This document shows positions 54,237-64,000 of a stretch of DNA of 64,000 nt, one piece after another. The notes under the pieces were generated by a model. That model was not told the DNA's origin and did not search any database. It saw only the letters and a program-made list of their open reading frames with translations. The translations under genes were made by a program, and so were the position numbers. This DNA comes from Isoalcanivorax pacificus W11-5 (GTDB lineage: Bacteria > Pseudomonadota > Gammaproteobacteria > Pseudomonadales > Alcanivoracaceae), in the NCBI RefSeq assembly GCF_000299335.2, contig NZ_CP004387.1, forward strand, positions 1,922,001-1,986,000. The letters run 5' to 3'. Within the stretch, counting starts at the first letter, position 1. Every line of letters begins with the position of its first letter.

Positions 54237-55100
54237 ATGGCCGCCGAAGACAACCTGTTGCCGAAAGACCGTACCCGCTTCAACAAGCTGCAGAAAAAAC
54301 TGCGGCGCGAGGCCGGGCGCGCGATTGCCGATTTCAACATGATCCAGGACGGCGACAAGATCATGGTGTGCCTGTCCGGCGGCAAGGATTCCTACACCAT
54401 GCTGGATATCCTGCGCAGCCTGCAGCTGTCCGCGCCGGTGCAGTTCGAACTGGTGGCGGTGAACCTGGACCAGAAGCAGCCCGGCTTCCCCGAGCATGTG
54501 CTGCCCGAATACCTTGAAAAAGAGGGTGTCGCCTACCATATCCTCGAGCGCGACACCTATTCCATCGTGCGCGAGAAGACGCCGGAGGGTAAAACCACCT
54601 GCGCGCTCTGCTCACGGCTGCGGCGTGGCAACCTGTACGGGTTCGCGGAAGAAATCGGTGCCACCAAGATCGCCCTGGGACACCACCGCGACGACATCGT
54701 CGAGACGCTGTTCCTGAACATGTTCTACAACGGCAAGATGAAGGCCATGCCGCCGAAACTGCGCAGCGACGATGGCCGTAACGTGGTGATCCGTCCGCTG
54801 GCCTACTGCCGCGAGAAGGACATCGAGAAGTTTGCCGAATACCGGCAGTTCCCGATCATTCCCTGTAACCTGTGCGGTTCGCAGGAAAACCTGCAGCGGC
54901 AGGCGGTGAAGGGCATGCTTCAGCAGTGGGACCGGCAGTATCCGGGCCGGATCGAAAGCATCTTCGCGGCGGCGCAGAACATCGCCCCGTCGCAACTGGC
55001 CGACACCCGGCTGTTCGACTTCGCCGGCCTGGAAGAGGGTGTCAGCCGCGCCGGCAGTGCGGCGCCGCACCGGCTCGAAGTGGTCAACCTGTTCCATTGA
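54237..55100 (+). CDS. ttcA: tRNA 2-thiocytidine(32) synthetase TtcA
   Basis: 287 residues. PP-loop [20 protein letters not shown], the CxxC motif [14 protein letters not shown] and a later Cys in [17 protein letters not shown] that together bind the [4Fe-4S] cluster. It thiolates C32 of certain tRNAs with ATP. Length and motifs fit the E. coli enzyme. Confidence 0.96.
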   Translation: MAAEDNLLPKDRTRFNKLQKKLRREAGRAIADFNMIQDGDKIMVCLSGGKDSYTMLDILRSLQLSAPVQFELVAVNLDQKQPGFPEHVLPEYLEKEGVAYHILERDTYSIVREKTPEGKTTCALCSRLRRGNLYGFAEEIGATKIALGHHRDDIVETLFLNMFYNGKMKAMPPKLRSDDGRNVVIRPLAYCREKDIEKFAEYRQFPIIPCNLCGSQENLQRQAVKGMLQQWDRQYPGRIESIFAAAQNIAPSQLADTRLFDFAGLEEGVSRAGSAAPHRLEVVNLFH

Positions 55101-55250
55101 CCGGCGGCTCCGGGCCTGCTGACCGACAGGTCAGGGCAGGCAATGAATTGCCCGCCGGTTTTCGCTAGAATCGCCGCTTTCCACGCGCCCGGGGTCCCGT
55201 CCCGGGCTGTTTTGTCGTTACGCATCAATGACCGAAAGGGTAGCCACACT

Positions 55251-57422
55251 ATGACCGATCGCATCACGAAGGGCTCACTGGAGATCGCACCTGTTCTCCA
55301 CGACCTGGTCGTCAACGAGATCATCCCCGGCACCGGCGTGGACCCGGCGCATTTCTGGGCTGAGCTTGAAAACATCCTGGCCGACCTGGCGCCGAAGAAT
55401 AAGGCACTGCTGGCCAAGCGTGACGAGATCCAGACCCGCATCGACGCCTGGCACCAGGCGCGCAAGGGCCAGACGATCGACATGGCGGAATACAAGACCT
55501 TCCTGACCGAGATCGGCTACCTGCTGCCGGAAGGCGATGACTTCCAGGTGACCACCGAGAACGTGGACCCGGAAATCGCCACCGTGGCCGGCCCGCAACT
55601 CGTGGTACCGGTGATGAACGCCCGCTACGCGCTGAACGCGGCCAACGCCCGCTGGGGCAGCCTGTATGACGCCCTGTACGGCGGCGACGTGATTTCCGAC
55701 GAAGGCGGCGCCGAGCGTGGTGGTGCCTACAACCCGAAACGTGGCGCGAAAGTGATTGAATACGCGCGCAACTTCCTGGATCAGGCGGCACCGCTGGCGA
55801 CCGGCTCGCACAAGGCGTCCACCGGCTACATCGTGCGCGACGGCCAGCTGGTGGTGAAAACCGCTGACGGTGACGTGGCATTGAAAGACCCGGCCCAGTT
55901 CGTCGGCTACCGTGGCGACGCCGCCGCGCCGGAAGGCCTGCTGCTGCGCCACAACAACCTGCATGTGGAAATCCAGATCGATGCCAGCCATCCGATCGGT
56001 GCCGAAGATGCCGCCAATGTGAAGGACCTGCTGCTGGAATCCGCGATTACCGCGATCCAGGACTGCGAGGATTCCGTGGCAGCCGTGGACGCCGAGGACA
56101 AGGCGGTGGCCTACGGCAACTGGCTAGGCCTGATGAAGGGCGACCTGAAAGAGTCGTTCGAGAAGGGCGGCCGCACACTGACCCGTGCGCTGAACCCGGA
56201 CCGTGAATACACCGCGGCCGACGGCGGCAAGCTGGTGCTGCCGGGCCGCTCGCTGCTGCTGGTGCGCAACGTGGGTCACCTGATGACCAACAACGCGGTG
56301 CTGTACAAAGGCCAGGAAGTACCGGAAGGCATCCTCGACGGCATGGTGACCGTGCTGGCCGCCATGCACGACCTGAAAAAGCAGGACGGCGCCCGCAACA
56401 GCCGTGCCGGCTCGGTCTACATCGTGAAGCCGAAAATGCATGGCCCGGAAGAAGTGGCGTTTGCCGTGGAGCTGTTCGGCCGTGTGGAAGATGCGCTGGG
56501 CCTGGCCCGCAACACGCTGAAGATCGGCATCATGGACGAAGAGCGCCGCACCACCGTGAACCTGAAAGAGTGCATCCGCCAGGCGAAAGACCGCGTGATC
56601 TTCATCAACACCGGTTTCCTCGACCGCACCGGCGATGAGATCCACACCTCCATGGAAGCCGGCGCCGTGGTGCGCAAGGCGGCCATGAAACAGCAGCCGT
56701 GGATTAACGCCTACGAAGACTGGAACGTGGACATCGGCCTGGAAGCGGGTTTGAAAGGCCACGCCCAGATCGGCAAGGGCATGTGGGCCATGCCGGACGA
56801 AATGAAGGCGATGATGGAGGCCAAGATCGGCCACCCGAAAGCCGGCGCAAGCTGTGCCTGGGTGCCGTCACCGACCGCCGCCACGCTGCACGTGATGCAC
56901 TACCACCAGGTCAGCGTTGCCGACGTGCAGGAACAGCTGAAAAACCGTGCCCGCGCCTCACTGGATGCGATCCTGACGATCCCGCTGGCACCGGACACCA
57001 ACTGGTCCGCCGAGGAAATCAAGCAGGAACTGGACAACAACTGCCAGGGCATCCTCGGCTATGTGGTGCGCTGGATCGACCACGGCGTCGGTTGCTCCAA
57101 AGTGCCGGACATCAACGGCATCGGCCTGATGGAAGACCGCGCCACACTACGGATTTCCAGCCAGCACATCGCCAACTGGCTGCATCATGGTGTCTGCACG
57201 GAAGAGCAGGTAATGGAAGCCATGAAGCGCATGGCCAAGGTGGTGGACGAGCAGAACGCGGCGGACCCGCATTACCGCAACATGGCGCCGGATTTCGAAG
57301 GCAACGTCGCCTTTGAAGCGGCCTGTGAGCTGGTATTCCAGGGCCGCGCGCAGCCGAACGGCTACACCGAGCCGGTCCTGCACCGTCGCCGCCTGGAGGC
57401 GAAGGCCAAGTACGGTTGCTGA
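55251..57422 (+). CDS. glcB: Malate synthase G
   Basis: 723 residues, full length for malate synthase G, which condenses glyoxylate and acetyl-CoA in the glyoxylate shunt. Motifs: [39 protein letters not shown], the catalytic Arg/Glu region [37 protein letters not shown] and [19 protein letters not shown]. The ATG at 55251 follows GAAAGGGTAG; the frame reaches 55143 without support. A shunt enzyme fits growth on fats, alkanes or acetate. Confidence 0.96.
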   Translation: MTDRITKGSLEIAPVLHDLVVNEIIPGTGVDPAHFWAELENILADLAPKNKALLAKRDEIQTRIDAWHQARKGQTIDMAEYKTFLTEIGYLLPEGDDFQVTTENVDPEIATVAGPQLVVPVMNARYALNAANARWGSLYDALYGGDVISDEGGAERGGAYNPKRGAKVIEYARNFLDQAAPLATGSHKASTGYIVRDGQLVVKTADGDVALKDPAQFVGYRGDAAAPEGLLLRHNNLHVEIQIDASHPIGAEDAANVKDLLLESAITAIQDCEDSVAAVDAEDKAVAYGNWLGLMKGDLKESFEKGGRTLTRALNPDREYTAADGGKLVLPGRSLLLVRNVGHLMTNNAVLYKGQEVPEGILDGMVTVLAAMHDLKKQDGARNSRAGSVYIVKPKMHGPEEVAFAVELFGRVEDALGLARNTLKIGIMDEERRTTVNLKECIRQAKDRVIFINTGFLDRTGDEIHTSMEAGAVVRKAAMKQQPWINAYEDWNVDIGLEAGLKGHAQIGKGMWAMPDEMKAMMEAKIGHPKAGASCAWVPSPTAATLHVMHYHQVSVADVQEQLKNRARASLDAILTIPLAPDTNWSAEEIKQELDNNCQGILGYVVRWIDHGVGCSKVPDINGIGLMEDRATLRISSQHIANWLHHGVCTEEQVMEAMKRMAKVVDEQNAADPHYRNMAPDFEGNVAFEAACELVFQGRAQPNGYTEPVLHRRRLEAKAKYGC

Positions 57423-57483
57423 TAGCGCCGTAGCAAAATCCTCGCTGACCCGAGGCTGTCAAAGGCCAGGCCAGCGGGGTGGG

Positions 57484-57516
57484 AAATGCCCGTATCGAGA
57501 GATGCGGGCATTTTTT
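57484..57516 (+). terminator. Intrinsic terminator after glcB
   Basis: AAATGCCCG / CGGGCATTT-type stem with a 12-base loop and a six-T tail. Confidence 0.85.
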
Positions 57517-57636
57517 GTGGTTCGTGATAAAGCAGGGGCGGACGTCGGACGCCAAACCGGAAGCTGCCTGTTGGACCTCCCGCTCATTGGCGGTTTGACC
57601 GCGCGGGTTGGGGTTGAAGGAAGGGGGCGCGTTGAC

Positions 57637-57662
57637 GATGGTAATGCATCTGCATTACCATC
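57637..57662. promoter_or_regulatory. Palindromic operator of prlF-yhaV
   Basis: Two 12-bp perfect arms, GATGGTAATGCA and TGCATTACCATC, separated by two bases, lie 31 bases before the prlF ATG. A TTGACG -35-like box (57632-57637) abuts it. This fits autoregulation by the antitoxin's AbrB-type DNA-binding domain. Confidence 0.75.
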
Positions 57663-57693
57663 TGGTCATTGCACCCCTCTGGAGCAGCCCGTC

Positions 57694-58023
57694 ATGACCA
57701 TTACTCTCGAAGTCGAATCCACGCTGACTGACCGGTATCAGACCACCGTCCCGGAAACGGTTCGCCGTGCCCTCAAGCTGGGCAAGCGGGACAAACTCCA
57801 TTATGTCATTCGCCAGAACGGCGAGGTGGTGTTGACGCGGGCGACCACCCATGAGGGCGATGATCCGGTGCTGGGGCAGTTCCTGGGTTTTCTGGCGGAT
57901 GACATTGCCGCCCACCCGGAGCGATTGCAGGGGCTCGATGCCGGGCTGGTGGAACGTATCCAGTCGCTGGTGGGTGGCATTGACCTTGATCTGGACGCCG
58001 CGTTGCCGGAAGACGATGAATGA
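57694..58023 (+). CDS. prlF: PrlF antitoxin (AbrB/SpoVT fold)
   Basis: 109 residues. N-terminal swapped-hairpin DNA-binding domain (ESTLTDRYQTTVPETVRRAL, KRDKLHYVIRQNGEVVLTRA) and a C-terminal acidic part (DPVLGQFLGFLADDIAAHPE) that binds YhaV. GGAG precedes the ATG at 57694; the same frame continues upstream to 57313 but through the glcB end and terminator, so that extension is rejected. Overlaps yhaV by four bases. Confidence 0.93.
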   Translation: MTITLEVESTLTDRYQTTVPETVRRALKLGKRDKLHYVIRQNGEVVLTRATTHEGDDPVLGQFLGFLADDIAAHPERLQGLDAGLVERIQSLVGGIDLDLDAALPEDDE

Positions 58024-58538
58024 GCAGGAGAGCATCAGGGCCGCTGATGATCAACGGGTGGACAATCTATGCCCACCCGTTGTTTCTTGATCAGCTTGAA
58101 ACGTTGTTCCTGCAAGTTGAAAGACTCAAGAAAAAAGATCCGTCCGGGTTCACCCGCCGTAATGCAACCCGACGACTGGCAGCTATCGCAAAGCTGGCCT
58201 TCGATGTCATAGCGCAGGACCCGACAAGGCCGGAATACCGTCAGGGCAATACGCTCGGCGGTGATCACCGGCATTGGTTTCGGGCCAAATTCTTCCAGCA
58301 GTATCGGTTGTTCTTTCGCTATCACGCCTCAAGCAAGGTGATCGTCTATGCCTGGGTGAACGATGAGGGCAGCAAGCGGGCTTACGGCAGTGCAGACGAC
58401 GCCTATCAGGTGTTTCGCAGCATGCTGGAGCGCGGCCATCCCCCCGGTGACTGGGAGCATCTTCTTTCCGAGGCGAAGCAAGAGTCGCCAAGGTTAAGGG
58501 CGATCTCGGCAAAGGCCGGACCTGCAGGCGGGCGGTGA
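58020..58538 (+). CDS. yhaV: YhaV ribonuclease toxin
   Basis: 172 residues. It closely follows E. coli YhaV: INGWTIYAHPLFLDQLETLF, RQGNTLGGDHRHWFRAKFFQ, YRLFFRYHASSKVIVYAWVN, KRAYGSADDAYQVFRSMLER, GHPPGDWEHLL. It is a RelE-like ribosome-dependent endoribonuclease held in check by PrlF. The start overlaps prlF (ATGA); an alternative start is at 58047. A tail of about 20 extra residues follows the conserved end. Confidence 0.93.
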   Translation: MSRRASGPLMINGWTIYAHPLFLDQLETLFLQVERLKKKDPSGFTRRNATRRLAAIAKLAFDVIAQDPTRPEYRQGNTLGGDHRHWFRAKFFQQYRLFFRYHASSKVIVYAWVNDEGSKRAYGSADDAYQVFRSMLERGHPPGDWEHLLSEAKQESPRLRAISAKAGPAGGR

Positions 58539-58550
58539 ACGCTTGCCTGG

Positions 58551-59300
58551 TTACCGCACCACATCCACTCTGATCTGCAGCGGCACGCTCTGTTCGCTGC
58601 TTTGCTGACCGACACCATTCAATCCCTGTTGCTGGCGGTGTTCGGTGCCGCCAAGCTGGCCGATGCTGCGCCATTGCCCCGGCGGGATCACCAGCGTGGT
58701 GGCGCTGCGCTGGGTGGTGAGCCGGCCATCGCGCTGGCGTTCGTCGAAACGCTGCTGCAATGACAGGCGCACGTCGCCATTGGGCAGCAGCACCGGTGTC
58801 ACTTCCAGGCCCTGGAGCAGCGGCAGTACGGTGGTGTTGGCTGGCCAGCCGCCGGTGATGGCGAGCAGGCTGCCGCGATCAATGAAGGCTTCGTGGCCGG
58901 ACAGGGTGCTGATGCTGTAGTCCTGCTGGCCGCTGAGAACTTCGTGTTCGCGGATGATGGTGACGTTGCCTTCCAGCCCGCCGGGGTAACGCACGCCGCC
59001 GCTGCCGCGCACGGCGCTGTCACTGCGCTGGCTGTCTTCGCGCCGGCGCAGGCTGATGCGCAGTGTGCTCGGGAGCGTATCGACCTGCTCCAGCACGCGG
59101 CGGATCTCGGCGTAGTTTTCCGGCGTGGTGCGCAGCACCAGCTTGCCCTGATAGTGCACCGCTGAACCGCCGTCGGGCAGCATCGGGCGGATCACCTCGA
59201 CCACGCTCTCGCCGTTCAGGGTTTCCACCACAAAGGTGCGCAGTTCAGCCTGGGCGCTGAGGCTCAGCAGCAGAAGCAGGGCAGTAAGCAGGGGGCGCAT
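58551..59300 (-). CDS. Exported secretin N-domain-like protein
   Basis: 249 residues with a signal peptide (RPLLTALLLLLSLSAQAELR). The following segment VETLNGESVVEVIRPMLPDG, VHYQGKLVLRTTPENYAEIR is a secretin N1/NolW-type fold. The rest (SISTLSGHEAFIDRGSLLAI, LLPNGDVRLSLQQRFDERQR, LVIPPGQWRSIGQLGG) resembles the start of a secretin barrel but stops early, so no full pore is formed. Probably periplasmic. The ATG at 59300 follows GGAATCTCC-type weak signal; choice rests on the signal peptide. Confidence 0.72.
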   Translation of the reverse strand: MRPLLTALLLLLSLSAQAELRTFVVETLNGESVVEVIRPMLPDGGSAVHYQGKLVLRTTPENYAEIRRVLEQVDTLPSTLRISLRRREDSQRSDSAVRGSGGVRYPGGLEGNVTIIREHEVLSGQQDYSISTLSGHEAFIDRGSLLAITGGWPANTTVLPLLQGLEVTPVLLPNGDVRLSLQQRFDERQRDGRLTTQRSATTLVIPPGQWRSIGQLGGTEHRQQQGLNGVGQQSSEQSVPLQIRVDVVR

Positions 59301-59361
59301 GGGAATCTCCTGTCGTGGCATATCGGGTATCATGCCGGGCCTTGTGGATCGGAGCGAGTCA

Positions 59362-60048
59362 GTGTTCGGAAACAGTCATCAGGTGGCCAGCAACCAGGAC
59401 GGCCCGCACGAGCAACTGGCGGCGGTGGTGGTGCGCCATCTGGCGCATCCCTGGCGGGCGCCGGTGGCGGCACACACCCGCGCGGCCTTTGCCGAGGCGG
59501 CTGACTGGCGCGCCGCACAGGGCGCGGACCGGCCGCTGGTACTCGACAGCGGTTGCGGTACCGGGCGCTCCTCGGTGTGGCTGGCCGGGCACTACCCCGA
59601 GGCGCTGGTGATCGGGCTGGACCAGTCCGGTGAGCGTCTGCGCCGTGGCCACCTGCGCTTTGACCCGTTGCCGGCGAATCTGTTGCTGCTGCGCGCCGAA
59701 GCAGCGGATTTCTGGCGGCTGGCGGTGGAGGCGGGCTGGCGTGTGCGGGAGCACTGTCTGTTCTATCCCAACCCCTGGCCAAAAAGCGCGCATCTGCGGC
59801 GGCGCTGGCATGGCCATCCGGTGTTCCCGGTGTTGCTGCAACTGGGCGGGCAACTGCGATTGCGCAGCAACTGGCCTGTCTATCTGGAGGAAATGCGGCT
59901 GGCGCTGGCGCTGGCCGGTGTGACGGCGAGTATCAGTCCATTGCCGGGCGATGTGACACCGGTGACTGATTTCGAGGAGAAGTATCTCGCCAGCGAGCAC
60001 CCGCTGGGCGAGTTGCTTGGCAATCTGGAGGCCCGGCGGGCGCGTTAG
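59362..60048 (+). CDS. TrmB-like SAM-dependent methyltransferase
   Basis: 228 residues. The N-terminus FGNSHQVASNQDGPHEQL, the SAM motif RPLVLDSGCGTGRSSVWLAG and FYPNPWPKSAHLRRRWHGHP place it in the tRNA (guanine-N7) methyltransferase fold (Methyltransf_4). It differs from E. coli TrmB (SNQ start and NPWPKSAH in place of DPWHK), so it may be a second TrmB-type enzyme with another target. I prefer the GTG at 59362, seven bases after GGAG, over an ATG at 59332. It overlaps the downstream minus-strand gene by four bases. Confidence 0.75.
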   Translation: MFGNSHQVASNQDGPHEQLAAVVVRHLAHPWRAPVAAHTRAAFAEAADWRAAQGADRPLVLDSGCGTGRSSVWLAGHYPEALVIGLDQSGERLRRGHLRFDPLPANLLLLRAEAADFWRLAVEAGWRVREHCLFYPNPWPKSAHLRRRWHGHPVFPVLLQLGGQLRLRSNWPVYLEEMRLALALAGVTASISPLPGDVTPVTDFEEKYLASEHPLGELLGNLEARRAR

Positions 60049-60554
60049 AGAAAAAGCTGCCGCAAGCGCGGGTCCGGCCGGCCCCGCGCCCAGCGGTCCT
60101 CGAAATCCCGCAACAGGCCGCGCGCGGCCAGGGGCGCGGCGGCACAGGCATACCCTTCGGCATAGCGCTCACGTGGGCGCCAGATCAGCGCCCGGGCGTC
60201 GGCGATCAGCCAGGCGGCGCGCTGGCGGTCGTCGGGCTGGGCCTGCAACAGGGTGATGTAGCTGGGGAAACGGCGTGCCAGGGTGATCAGGCGGTGGCTG
60301 CCGGCGAGCGCGCTGTCGGCGTCGTTGAACAGCAGCTGGACGCGGCAGAAGCGGCTCTGGCGAATGAACTGCCCGATCAGGTCGCCGATGTCGGCGCTGC
60401 CGAGCAGTTCGGTATCCAGCGTGGGAGCCTGGATCACCAGATGACGGCGCGTGCGCGGGATCAATCGCTGGAGCGCGCCAAGAAAGTCGTCAGCGTGCTC
60501 CAGCGGATGGCGCTGGCTGTCCTGTTCGGTCGGCCAGTCGGCGGGCAGGGCCAC
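60045..60554 (-). CDS. Hypothetical protein (DUF7931-like)
   Basis: 169 residues. It contains LIPRTRRHLVIQAPTLDTEL, RFCRVQLLFNDADSALAGSH and DARALIWRPRERYAEGY, and resembles the C-terminal domain that is often fused to GNAT acetyltransferases in pseudomonads; the fold recalls a phospholipase D-like half. Here it begins only three bases after the GNAT stop codon. Function unknown. Confidence 0.65.
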   Translation of the reverse strand: MALPADWPTEQDSQRHPLEHADDFLGALQRLIPRTRRHLVIQAPTLDTELLGSADIGDLIGQFIRQSRFCRVQLLFNDADSALAGSHRLITLARRFPSYITLLQAQPDDRQRAAWLIADARALIWRPRERYAEGYACAAAPLAARGLLRDFEDRWARGRPDPRLRQLFL

Positions 60555-60557
60555 GGA

Positions 60558-60983
60558 TCAGTTCAGGACCTTGAACATCTGCCGGTGAGGAATATCCGCT
60601 TCCAGGAAAATGCCCCCGGTGACGGAAAAGCCGGCCGCTTCGTAGAAGCTGGTGGCGTGGGTCTGGGCGTGCAGGAAGATCTCGTCGCGGCCCTGGCCAC
60701 GCGCCTCTTCCTCGGCCGCGATCAGCAGCGCTTTGCCGATACCCTGGTTACGGTGTTCGCTGAGCACGGACAGGCGGCTCATCTGGCCATTGGGCAGCAG
60801 GCGAATGCAGCCGATCGGTGCTCCAGCGCCGTCCAGCGCGAGGAAGTGCACGGAGGCACCGTCCTGATCATCCCATTCCAGTTCGTCGGGCACACGCTGC
60901 TCGCGGATAAACACCTGCTCGCGAATGACGCGCAAGGCGGCTTCGTGCTCCGCCCAGGTGGTCTTGATCACGGTAAATGCCAT
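60558..60983 (-). CDS. GNAT family N-acetyltransferase
   Basis: 141 residues. GNAT core with IREQVFIREQRVPDELEWDD, CIRLLPNGQMSRLSVLSEHR and the acetyl-CoA loop NQGIGKALLIAAEEEA, then HAQTHATSFYEAAGF. Start at 60983 (MAFTVIKTTW). Substrate unknown. Downstream of the L16 hydroxylase gene and upstream of the DUF7931-like gene. Confidence 0.85.
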   Translation of the reverse strand: MAFTVIKTTWAEHEAALRVIREQVFIREQRVPDELEWDDQDGASVHFLALDGAGAPIGCIRLLPNGQMSRLSVLSEHRNQGIGKALLIAAEEEARGQGRDEIFLHAQTHATSFYEAAGFSVTGGIFLEADIPHRQMFKVLN

Positions 60984-60990
60984 AACTGCC

Positions 60991-62136
60991 TCATTGGCCG
61001 TCAAAGGGCTCGTGCAGTGCGACGAAGTAGCCCTGTTCAATCCATTCATTGATTAACGTCCGTCCGTTGGTATCGAGGAGCGGGTACAGTGCCTTGGCAC
61101 TGTAGAGACGCCGGCTGGCCAGGTAAGTGCCCAGCGGCTTTGTTTCATCTGGTAACGGCCAGTGCTCACCGTTGAGCCACAGGCCTTGCGCGTCGGCCAC
61201 CAGCCGGGTGCTGCCGTGGCGTACCAGCACCGCTTCCGGCGCCGCGGCGCGAATGTGCCCGCTATCGACCTCGAAATCAAGGCCCGGGTGTCGGGGTTCG
61301 CTGAGGAGTTGACCGAGCGCACGCTGTGTCACCGCCGGGGATATCAGGCCCAGTGCCTGCTGTGCCAGGGCGCTGGCATCGGTCTCACTGAGCTGGCCTG
61401 ATGAGGCGGGCAGGGTGCGGCCGGCATCGGTGAACAGGCTGTCCTGGGTGTCGGCCAGGGCTTCGTCGGTGATGCGTGCCAGCAGGTCGGCCAGGCGCGG
61501 TGCGCGAAAGCCCACCGACCAGGTGACGCAGTCGTCGTCCTCGGCCACGCCATGATGGGCCACGCCCGGTGGCAGGTAGAGCACGTCGCCGGGGCCGAGC
61601 AGATGCTCTTCCCGCACCGGCATGTCGGCCAGCAGTTTCAGGCTGTCGTGGGGCTGGCGCGGGGTGTCGGCATCGCAGACCGGCCCGATCTGCCAGCGGC
61701 GGTGGCCGCTGGCCTGGATCAGGAACACGTCGTACTGGTCGAAATGCGGGCCGACGCTGCCGCCGCGCACGGCGTAGCTGACCATGATGTCCTCGATGCG
61801 CCAGCCGGGCAGGAAATCGAAGCAATCCAGCAGCAGCGAAACATCCGTCAGGCAGTGATCCACGGATTGCACCAGCAGCGTCCAGTCGCGCTCGGGCAGC
61901 GTCTGGAAATCCTGCTCAGTGAAAGGGCCATGGCGCAGCGACCAGGGGCCGTTGCCGGCGCCCTGGATCAGGCGCGATTCGACACCGTCTTCCAGCGACA
62001 GGCCGGCCAGCGTGTCCGGATCGAGCAGGTCGAGGCCGGTGGCGGCCCCACGGGCCACCAGTGGCTTGCGCTGCCAGTGGTCACGCAGAAAGTCCGCCGC
62101 CGGCAGCGGCAGAGTGAAGCGCGGCAGTGCAGCCAT
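60991..62136 (-). CDS. roxA: 50S ribosomal protein L16 arginine hydroxylase (JmjC, YcfD/RoxA)
   Basis: 381 residues. JmjC/cupin fold with Fe(II) ligands in GPHFDQYDVFLIQ (His-x-Asp) and a later His in LPPGVAHHGVAEDDD, preceded by VSYAVRGGSVGPHFDQ. A helical dimerisation region and winged-helix C-terminus follow. The enzyme hydroxylates an arginine of ribosomal protein L16 using 2-oxoglutarate and O2. Two bases separate it from purB on the same strand. Confidence 0.92.
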   Translation of the reverse strand: MAALPRFTLPLPAADFLRDHWQRKPLVARGAATGLDLLDPDTLAGLSLEDGVESRLIQGAGNGPWSLRHGPFTEQDFQTLPERDWTLLVQSVDHCLTDVSLLLDCFDFLPGWRIEDIMVSYAVRGGSVGPHFDQYDVFLIQASGHRRWQIGPVCDADTPRQPHDSLKLLADMPVREEHLLGPGDVLYLPPGVAHHGVAEDDDCVTWSVGFRAPRLADLLARITDEALADTQDSLFTDAGRTLPASSGQLSETDASALAQQALGLISPAVTQRALGQLLSEPRHPGLDFEVDSGHIRAAAPEAVLVRHGSTRLVADAQGLWLNGEHWPLPDETKPLGTYLASRRLYSAKALYPLLDTNGRTLINEWIEQGYFVALHEPFDGQ

Positions 62137-62138
62137 GC

Positions 62139-63599
<1,461 letters not shown>

Positions 63600-63616
63600 T
63601 TAAAAAAGCAGCTTAA

Positions 63617-64000
63617 CTAATTGATATTAATAAAGTGCTCGGCAGCAGAAAGCAGCCGTTGCCGGCGCAACAGCAGGTGCCAGCGACGCCCGCCGGCCTG
63701 GTGCCAGAGAAACGCCGCGCGCACACCGGCCAGGAACAGCGCGCGGATGCGTGCGGCATTGTCCTCGTTGCGCAGGTGGTTTGGCTCGCCCTGTACTTTG
63801 ATACGGAATTTCAGTGTGCCCAGGGTATCCACGTAAATGCCGGCCAGGCGATGGCAGAACTCGGTGCTGGCCAGATCGCCGAAATGGCTGCGCTGGGCAT
63901 CCAGTGCCTCCAGCCGGTTGCGCAGCACGCTCATCAGGCTGCTGTCGCGGCGCAGCCGGCCGGACAGGTGCATCAGTGCCAGGGCATAGCCCACAGTGCG
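63617..64000 (-). CDS. hflD: HflD homolog (partial, continues beyond the window)
   Basis: The C-terminal 127 residues of a high-frequency-lysogenisation D homolog. Visible parts are RTVGYALALMHLSGRLRRD, VLRNRLEALDAQRSHFGDLA and NHLRNEDNAARIRALFLAGV, then VRAAFLWHQAGGRRWHLLL. The order hflD-purB matches E. coli (mnmA-hflD-purB), so mnmA is expected just outside the window. Confidence 0.88.
   Translation of the reverse strand, partial: RTVGYALALMHLSGRLRRDSSLMSVLRNRLEALDAQRSHFGDLASTEFCHRLAGIYVDTLGTLKFRIKVQGEPNHLRNEDNAARIRALFLAGVRAAFLWHQAGGRRWHLLLRRQRLLSAAEHFININ

Noticed and set aside
57313-57693. N-terminal extension of the prlF frame
   Set aside because: It would start inside glcB and read through its terminator and the operator; homologs begin at the ATG at 57694.

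Overview
The window is a high-GC, gene-dense chromosomal segment of a gammaproteobacterium. Gene content (LiuR-type leucine degradation, paired acyl-CoA dehydrogenases next to a PsrA-like fatty-acid operator, a phasin-like protein, GMC oxidoreductase, hflD-purB order, an assimilatory nitrate operon with kinase/phosphatase fusions) suggests an oil- or lipid-degrading marine-type bacterium such as Alcanivorax or a relative. The genus is inferred, not proven. I saw no rRNA, tRNA, CRISPR array or prophage.

Layout. 1-6508: leucine/isovalerate catabolic operon on the minus strand, liuR-liuA-liuB-liuC-liuD-acetoacetyl-CoA synthetase, with a perfect 16-bp palindrome in front of liuR. 6714-10825: hybrid sensor kinase, NAD(P)-binding protein, rraA, DUF805 membrane protein. 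11053-17391: copper efflux operon (small Cys/Met/His-rich protein, CusC-, CusB- and CusA-like; CusB carries a C-terminal CusF-like domain). 17477-24354: mdh, FAD reductase, AraC regulator, phasin-like protein, carboxylesterase, BolA-like protein, trhO.

24404-41991 is the most interesting part: a complete nitrate assimilation region. It holds NasR (nitrate-sensing NIT domain plus RNA-binding ANTAR domain), a formate/nitrite transporter and a NarK-type transporter, each followed by its own PP2C phosphatase-Ser/Thr kinase-transmembrane fusion, then nirB-nirD-FAD oxidoreductase-nitrate reductase-cobA, an outer-membrane porin and a second, orphan nirD. Five good sigma-54 (-24/-12) promoters lie in front of nasR, the FNT transporter, narK, nirB and the orphan nirD. 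The leaders of nirB, the FNT transporter and narK each carry two tandem hairpins with six-base loops of the form A-N-N-G-N-N, the known ANTAR target. In nirB and FNT the second hairpin overlaps the 5' arm of an intrinsic terminator, so the sequence predicts nitrate-controlled antitermination of three operons that lie within 8 kb of nasR.

42003-50228: Lgt-like membrane protein, ketopantoate-reductase-like protein, GMC oxidoreductase, two lipoproteins (OmpA-like and DUF4398), a repeat-tailed small protein, a UPF0149 protein and a diguanylate cyclase. 50625-53307: a PsrA-like operator abutting a 304-bp gene-less element made of interleaved inverted repeats, followed by two acyl-CoA dehydrogenases. 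53406-58538: SDR, ttcA, glcB, and a prlF-yhaV toxin-antitoxin pair with a 26-bp palindromic operator. 58551-64000: secretin-like periplasmic protein, TrmB-like methyltransferase, DUF7931-like protein, GNAT, L16 hydroxylase, purB and a partial hflD.
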